Shown here piece after piece: positions 17,801 to 20,845 of a stretch of 20,845 nucleotides of DNA; the stretch's first letter is position 1; each line of letters begins with the position of its first letter. The stretch covers positions 1-20,845 of the forward strand of contig JAYMTF010001881.1 of the NCBI GenBank assembly GCA_036897485.1, in the 5' to 3' direction. This stretch comes from Pelargonium nanum (taxonomy: Eukaryota; Streptophyta; Magnoliopsida; Geraniales; Geraniaceae). Both the position numbers and the translations under genes were made by a program. Under the pieces are notes generated by a model, which saw only the letters and a list, made by a program, of their open reading frames with translations, made no database searches and was not told the origin of the DNA.

Positions 17801-19506
17801 AAAGACAATTCAGAAGTGGTGACATACTTTTTTAGGCACCTTATGCACCAAATTAGTTTGCTGCTTGACATCGGCAAGCTGCTAGAAAGAACAAAAGAAG
17901 TAGGCGTCAAAACCAGAGATGATAATTATGAATTCTTATTTAAACAAATATTGAGTCTCCCTGGCTAATACAAGAAAATACACGCGCAAATGCACTTCCC
18001 AATGTCATCTTGAAAATAAAAGAAAACAAAAATATTACAACAAGACAAGTTGCTAACCTTACGAAGGAGACCTCCATCTAGTTTCTGCCTTTTGGCTGCC
18101 TGGCTTTCAACCCCAGAAGAGTTACATGAGCTTTTTATATTATTTTGAATAATCGGCATTTGGAATCTGACAGATGAGCGATGAAATTATTAGAAGAATA
18201 ACTCAGCATTGAGGGCATAGGAAAAAAAGAGGGTTTGCTAAACGAAAATATATACTAATTGTTTTATAAAGTTAAAATTGTGCTTTCTTTAGGAAAGGAA
18301 CATCTAAAAGCATATTAGTGAGTTCTCTAGCCCATTGAACCAAATAAATTGGGTAGAATAAGAAATATGGCACAAGCTAAAAGGAGCCTCTGAAAAGTAG
18401 GCATCATTTCAGTTTCAGATGGCAAGAGTTAATGACCAAAATATACCAGTTCTCCAAGGTCACATTTCTCGTTGTTAACAGTAAGCATTATGTAATTCAC
18501 CATAATATACAAATGTAGACAGAAATTACCTCGAAATACCACTTTGGTGGTTTCGATTTTGCTTGGCCAACTGACTTGCTGTTGGTTTCATTAAAGTTGA
18601 GCTCCTTGGGAGAGGTTGTCTGACATCGAGCTTGCTTTTAGAATTCAGTTTATCACCAGTCATGTTATATGTTAATCCTGCAAAGAAAGCACCTCAGCCA
18701 CATTTAACAATGGGGGCAAAAAAATACATGAACAAAAACAAAATGATGGTTGTGTCCCTCTTTATTTTTACTATTTTTAGGTTTGTGTGAAAGAGAATTG
18801 GTAGTTTGAGTTGAGTCCTCTCTCTACTATGATGGTACAACAGAAGTTTATCAATGTAATTCTAATCACAGTTATAGATGAATTTTTTAAATAGGGAAGT
18901 CATGAAGAGGTGCTTAGTTTTGAACATAAATGAACAGATGTATCATAAACGAGATGTAATATATATTTTCTCAACAAATCAATAATGTTAAATCCGTCAC
19001 AACACGAGCTAAAACCATGTGCTCACGGTGACACTATTAAGAAACTCAATACAATAATCATCACTTGGAAATGGAAGAAAAAGCATAATGTTCCTTTTTG
19101 GATATAGACATATTTTTTGTAGACCATTAGCAACTTGCAATTGAAGCTCAAATCAATAGAACATTGAGAGATAAAAAATATTATTAAATCAGTAATTGGT
19201 ATATTTGAGAACATTAGGGCACAAAAACACTAAAAAAATCAGCTGGACAAAGCTCACTAACAGTTTCATGCTATCAACAATGTAATGGTCCCATAACCAA
19301 ATGGAGTCCTAAAAATATGGCAATTTCTAAAATGATTGAAGAAACTTTAGGATTGATAGTAAGATTTTCTTACAAGAAAGTGGATAGCTCTTGCTAGAAT
19401 AAAACCAAATCTCATGTCCACGCGCCTCATTGGGCGTCAGCGCCCGAGTGAAATCATAGAACTGAGTTGCGTTGAACTTGTGAGCCTCAAACACTTCGAC
19501 GTCCAT
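14872..19506 (-). CDS. TPX2-like spindle protein (TPXL2/3 type), N-terminal exons not visible
   Basis: This is a plant TPX2-like microtubule protein; relatives TPXL2/TPXL3 bind and activate Aurora kinases and importin during spindle assembly. Exon 1 (19374-19506) reads MDVEVFEAHKFNATQFYDFTR and resembles the Aurora-binding start of the family. Fifteen more exons rejoin exactly: 18530-18677, 18058-18166, 17828-17881, 17404-17501, 17235-17310, 17083-17145, 16849-16935, 16652-16701, 15840-15918, 15684-15749, 15524-15586, 15342-15413, 15190-15234, 14978-15078, 14872-14890. They encode RSSTLMKPTASQLAKQN, QAAKRQKLDGGLLRK, LKLTIPREPDLETAHRAQRA, ARRFKARPLNRKILQAPSL, FHLKTTERAMQHT, KGDIGVFRNIKRETTVPM, FNFHSEKR and the final RSLGIR. 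FKARPLN occurs twice, in the importin-type region. Exon 1 joined straight to 18677 gives TGA, so an intervening exon is lost or unseen. From the first ATG in 18530-18677 the rest codes for 371 residues. The donor at 15342 (GTTCCT) is weak; GTAAAG six bases earlier is also in phase. Confidence 0.85.
16023..16284. repeat. Two nested local duplications in a TPX2-like intron
   Basis: A 30-base segment starting cagcaaaaatgaattttc is present, identical, at 16023-16052 and 16088-16117. Immediately after, a segment of about 75-80 bases is duplicated at 16122-16196 and 16205-16284, with shared blocks aatttctaaataaca, ttctcatg, agatttat, ctataaaataaa and aatgaaact. The second pair is diverged by several substitutions and small gaps, so it is older than the first. 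Confidence 0.75.
16318..16567. mobile_element. Stowaway-like MITE in a TPX2-like intron
   Basis: The left end carries gtccaaaaatgagtgtcc (16332-16349) and the right end carries ggacactcattttgggac (16541-16558), which are inverted copies with one mismatch. Both ends sit next to TA, the target of Tc1/mariner elements (16318-16319 and 16566-16567). The wording matches the known Stowaway-type terminal pattern CTCCCTCCGTCCCAAAATGAGTGTCC in spirit, although here the outermost bases are diverged. The element is about 246 bases, has no coding capacity, and lies between the exons at 16652-16701 and 15840-15918. A third partial copy of the end, gtgaacacttattttggga, is at 16501-16519. Confidence 0.65.
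17602..17631. repeat. CA and AT microsatellites in an intron
   Basis: A run of about seven CA units is followed within a few bases by about five AT units, in the intron upstream of the exon at 17404-17501 of the TPX2-like gene. Such tracts are often length-variable between individuals. Confidence 0.7.
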
Positions 19507-19525
19507 TTTGTCCTCTATCTCTCGC

Positions 19526-19590
19526 TCTGTCTCGCCTCCCTTCAACCTTCTCTGTCTCGCCTCCCTTCAACCTTCTCTCTCTCTCTCTCT
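19526..19590. repeat. 25-base perfect tandem duplication plus CT tract in the TPX2-like leader
   Basis: Bases 19526-19550 and 19551-19575 are identical 25-base units, followed by a CT run to 19590. On the minus strand this is a GA-rich sequence 20-85 bases before the TPX2-like ATG, in the likely 5' leader or core promoter. Perfect identity means the duplication is recent. Confidence 0.85.
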
Positions 19591-20084
19591 TAAAGCTCAA
19601 CTTACAAGCATCCGAAGCATAGGATACAACCATACAGGAATTTGATTTTTAGACAAATGTAGTGTGACAATTACATTTGATATTTGAATTGTTGTGCAAT
19701 ATCTAGACCATATTTGTTTGAGAAAATAAGAGTTTTGGTTTGTGTTATGAGATTAATTGGAATATTAAATTTTGAGTATGGTTATATTTGTAGGTGACGG
19801 AGACTTAAATCACTTTAATGTTCGAAATTATTAAATTAAAATTGAAAGGTTTAATAGTGCAGTATGAATGTAGTGGGTAGTAAACTAGAACTAAGAAAAT
19901 GTGATTTGGATGAAATTTTTGCTTGTAGATAATACATAATCCGTTTGACCATTGCGTAGTTGTCAATAGGCCATTAGCAGGGTCATTCTCTTCAAGTTTG
20001 ATGATACTGACGCAAGCAAAACCAATTTTTGTTGTTGTTTGCATTCGCACCATATTAAAATTCTGCTAATGATCATTAACATAA
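19591..20084. other. Intergenic DNA upstream of the TPX2-like gene
   Basis: There is no gene and no clear repeat. The sequence is AT-rich. It should contain the promoter of the TPX2-like gene on the minus strand, but I see no convincing TATA box or other element. Confidence 0.4.
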
Positions 20085-20223
20085 GGGTTAAATGCTTCCA
20101 GACCCCCTGGACTGGCATTTTTTTTGGAGTTGGCCCTTGCATACACACTTTAAACATTTCGAACCATGGACTTCAATATTTTAATCAAGTTAACCCAATA
20201 ACCGTCTGCAGCCGGTAACCCTT

Positions 20224-20308
20224 TGCCACGTCACCCAGATTGCCACGTCACCTCCGACACATCAGCGAATGTGCCACGTAGGTATGCCACGTCAACCTCT
20301 AGGTGGCA
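20224..20308 (+). repeat. Array of TGCCACGT words
   Basis: TGCCACGT occurs at 20224-20231, 20241-20248, 20272-20279 and 20285-20292, and AGGTGGCA, a near inverse, follows at 20301-20308. Three of the four copies continue as TCA. The core CACGTC is G-box-like. The array lies 190-270 bases before the zf-GRF ATG. Confidence 0.7.
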
Positions 20309-20310
20309 AT

Positions 20311-20360
20311 TGAAACGGTGCGTTTCATATTTTTTTCGACCGCAAAACGGCGTCGTTTTG
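20311..20360. repeat. Two short hairpins with ACG/CGT arms
   Basis: TGAAACG (20311-20317) pairs with CGTTTCA (20321-20327) around a 3-base loop. CAAAACG (20343-20349) pairs with CGTTTTG (20354-20360) around a 4-base loop. Both arms are perfect and end in ACG facing CGT, so the two look related. A telo-box-like AGGGTTT lies shortly after, at 20384-20390. Confidence 0.65.
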
Positions 20361-20496
20361 CTAATTTGGTCCAGCTTCAAATTAGGGTTTGTTCTTCCCT
20401 TTTCAGTCTTCGATCTTTATCTTCTCCTTCTTCGTCTTCTCTGTATTCCTTCGTCGATTTCCCTCTTCTTCTTCTATTTGTTGTTCATACGAAGCA

Positions 20497-20845
20497 ATGG
20501 ATTCCAGCTCCAGCTCCAAGCCTTGCGTGTCCCTGAATTCCTATGAATTAGAGCAACGGTGCAAATGTGGTCTGAGAGTAAAAATTCGAATTTCCAAAAC
20601 AAAGAAGAATCCAGGCCGAGCTTTTTATGGCTGTTGTAATTATGGGGTAAGTCTAATTTCTTCTTTCATCTTCGTAAATCCACATTCTTGTCTTGATTTC
20701 AAGGTTGTTCATTGTTGATAATGTTGTTTTGTATTGATTTGGTTTGCGATGTTTAGAGAGTGAGTTACTGTGATTATTTTGGTGGCTGGGTGGACAATGA
20801 TGAGGCAGCTAGCAAGTATTCATTGTTGTGTGGGTTGAATGGGCA
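20497..20845 (+). CDS. zf-GRF (GRF-type zinc finger) protein, 5' part
   Basis: This is the start of a small zf-GRF protein. This zinc-finger family binds single-stranded nucleic acid in some proteins, such as topoisomerase III and APE2. In plants it also occurs in many short proteins of unknown role. Exon 1 is 20497-20646, and the intron 20647-20756 has GTAAGT and TTTAG ends. Exon 2 runs from 20757 past the window end, and the join keeps the frame. After a serine-rich start, the finger reads RCKCGLRV (C22, C24), NPGRAFYGC (C46) and YCDYFGGWVD (C55), which fits the family pattern CxCG, NPGRxFYGC and CxxFxW. The domain is complete apart from its last residues. The ATG at 20497 is chosen because it gives a plausible short leader before the finger. 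It is unrelated to the GRF growth factor at 3402 despite the name. Many copies in a genome would suggest a transposon passenger. Confidence 0.8.

Larger units (their letters stand above)
20085..20845 (+). mobile_element. Possible left end of a DNA transposon carrying a zf-GRF gene
   Basis: The sequence changes character at about 20085 with agggttaaatgcttccagac, a type of start often seen at ends of repeated plant DNA elements. A TGCCACGT array and two short hairpins follow before the zf-GRF reading frame. I recall Mutator-like and related elements in eudicots with such CCACGTCA-rich ends and with zf-GRF frames. The right end lies outside the window and no transposase is visible, so the assignment is an inference. 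Confidence 0.35.

Noticed and set aside
19261-19320. A possible exon of the TPX2-like gene after TTTTTAG at about 19310 (minus strand)
   Set aside because: It starts with GACTCC, so it also gives TGA after exon 1, and its translation does not resemble the family.
1-20845. CRISPR arrays, prokaryotic operons or phage-like modules
   Set aside because: The window is clearly plant nuclear DNA; the direct repeats seen are too few and irregular for CRISPR.
1-20845. LTR retrotransposons or other virus-like elements
   Set aside because: I saw no long direct terminal repeats, no gag or integrase frame and no capsid or envelope gene; the only reverse-transcriptase-related piece is the RNase H domain, whose wording fits plant LINEs.

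Overview
The window is plant nuclear DNA. It has an AT-rich intergenic background, GT-AG introns that rejoin reading frames exactly, and plant-specific families: a QLQ/WRC growth-regulating factor with a miR396 site, a phytocyanin, a SLAC1 anion channel and a plant TPX2-like gene. The proteins look like those of a eudicot, and a woody rosid would fit, but the species is not determined from sequence alone.

Layout. 1-408 (+) is the 3' end of a CYP76-like cytochrome P450 with an in-frame stop just before its heme-binding region. 1315-1821 (+) is a 5'-truncated RNase H domain of LINE type. 1822-2852 is AT-rich DNA with two repeat clusters. 3402-4264 (+) is a short three-exon growth-regulating factor. 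5451-6524 (+) is an intronless Golgi nucleotide-sugar transporter of the plant TPT/NST family, with G-boxes upstream. 6525-10711 is about 4.2 kb without a recognisable gene, holding some possible small transposon debris. 10712-11296 (-) is a two-exon GPI-anchored blue copper protein. 12283-14194 (+) is a complete three-exon SLAC1, divergent from the copper protein across about 1 kb. 14872-19506 (-) is a many-exon TPX2-like gene, convergent with SLAC1. From 20085 to the window end (+) lies the start of a zf-GRF gene in a transposon-like setting.

The genes are independent plant loci and do not form a pathway or operon. Several features repay a second look. The TPX2-like locus keeps a recognisable first exon and 15 downstream exons with intact splice frames, but the exons between them are not visible, and joining exon 1 directly to the next visible exon creates TGA. 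The P450 has a nonsense codon. The short GRF carries a run of overlapping LxLxL repressor-like motifs. The right-hand zf-GRF gene sits behind an array of TGCCACGT words and two small hairpins. I found no CRISPR, no prokaryotic defence system, and nothing that I would call a clearly new biological system.
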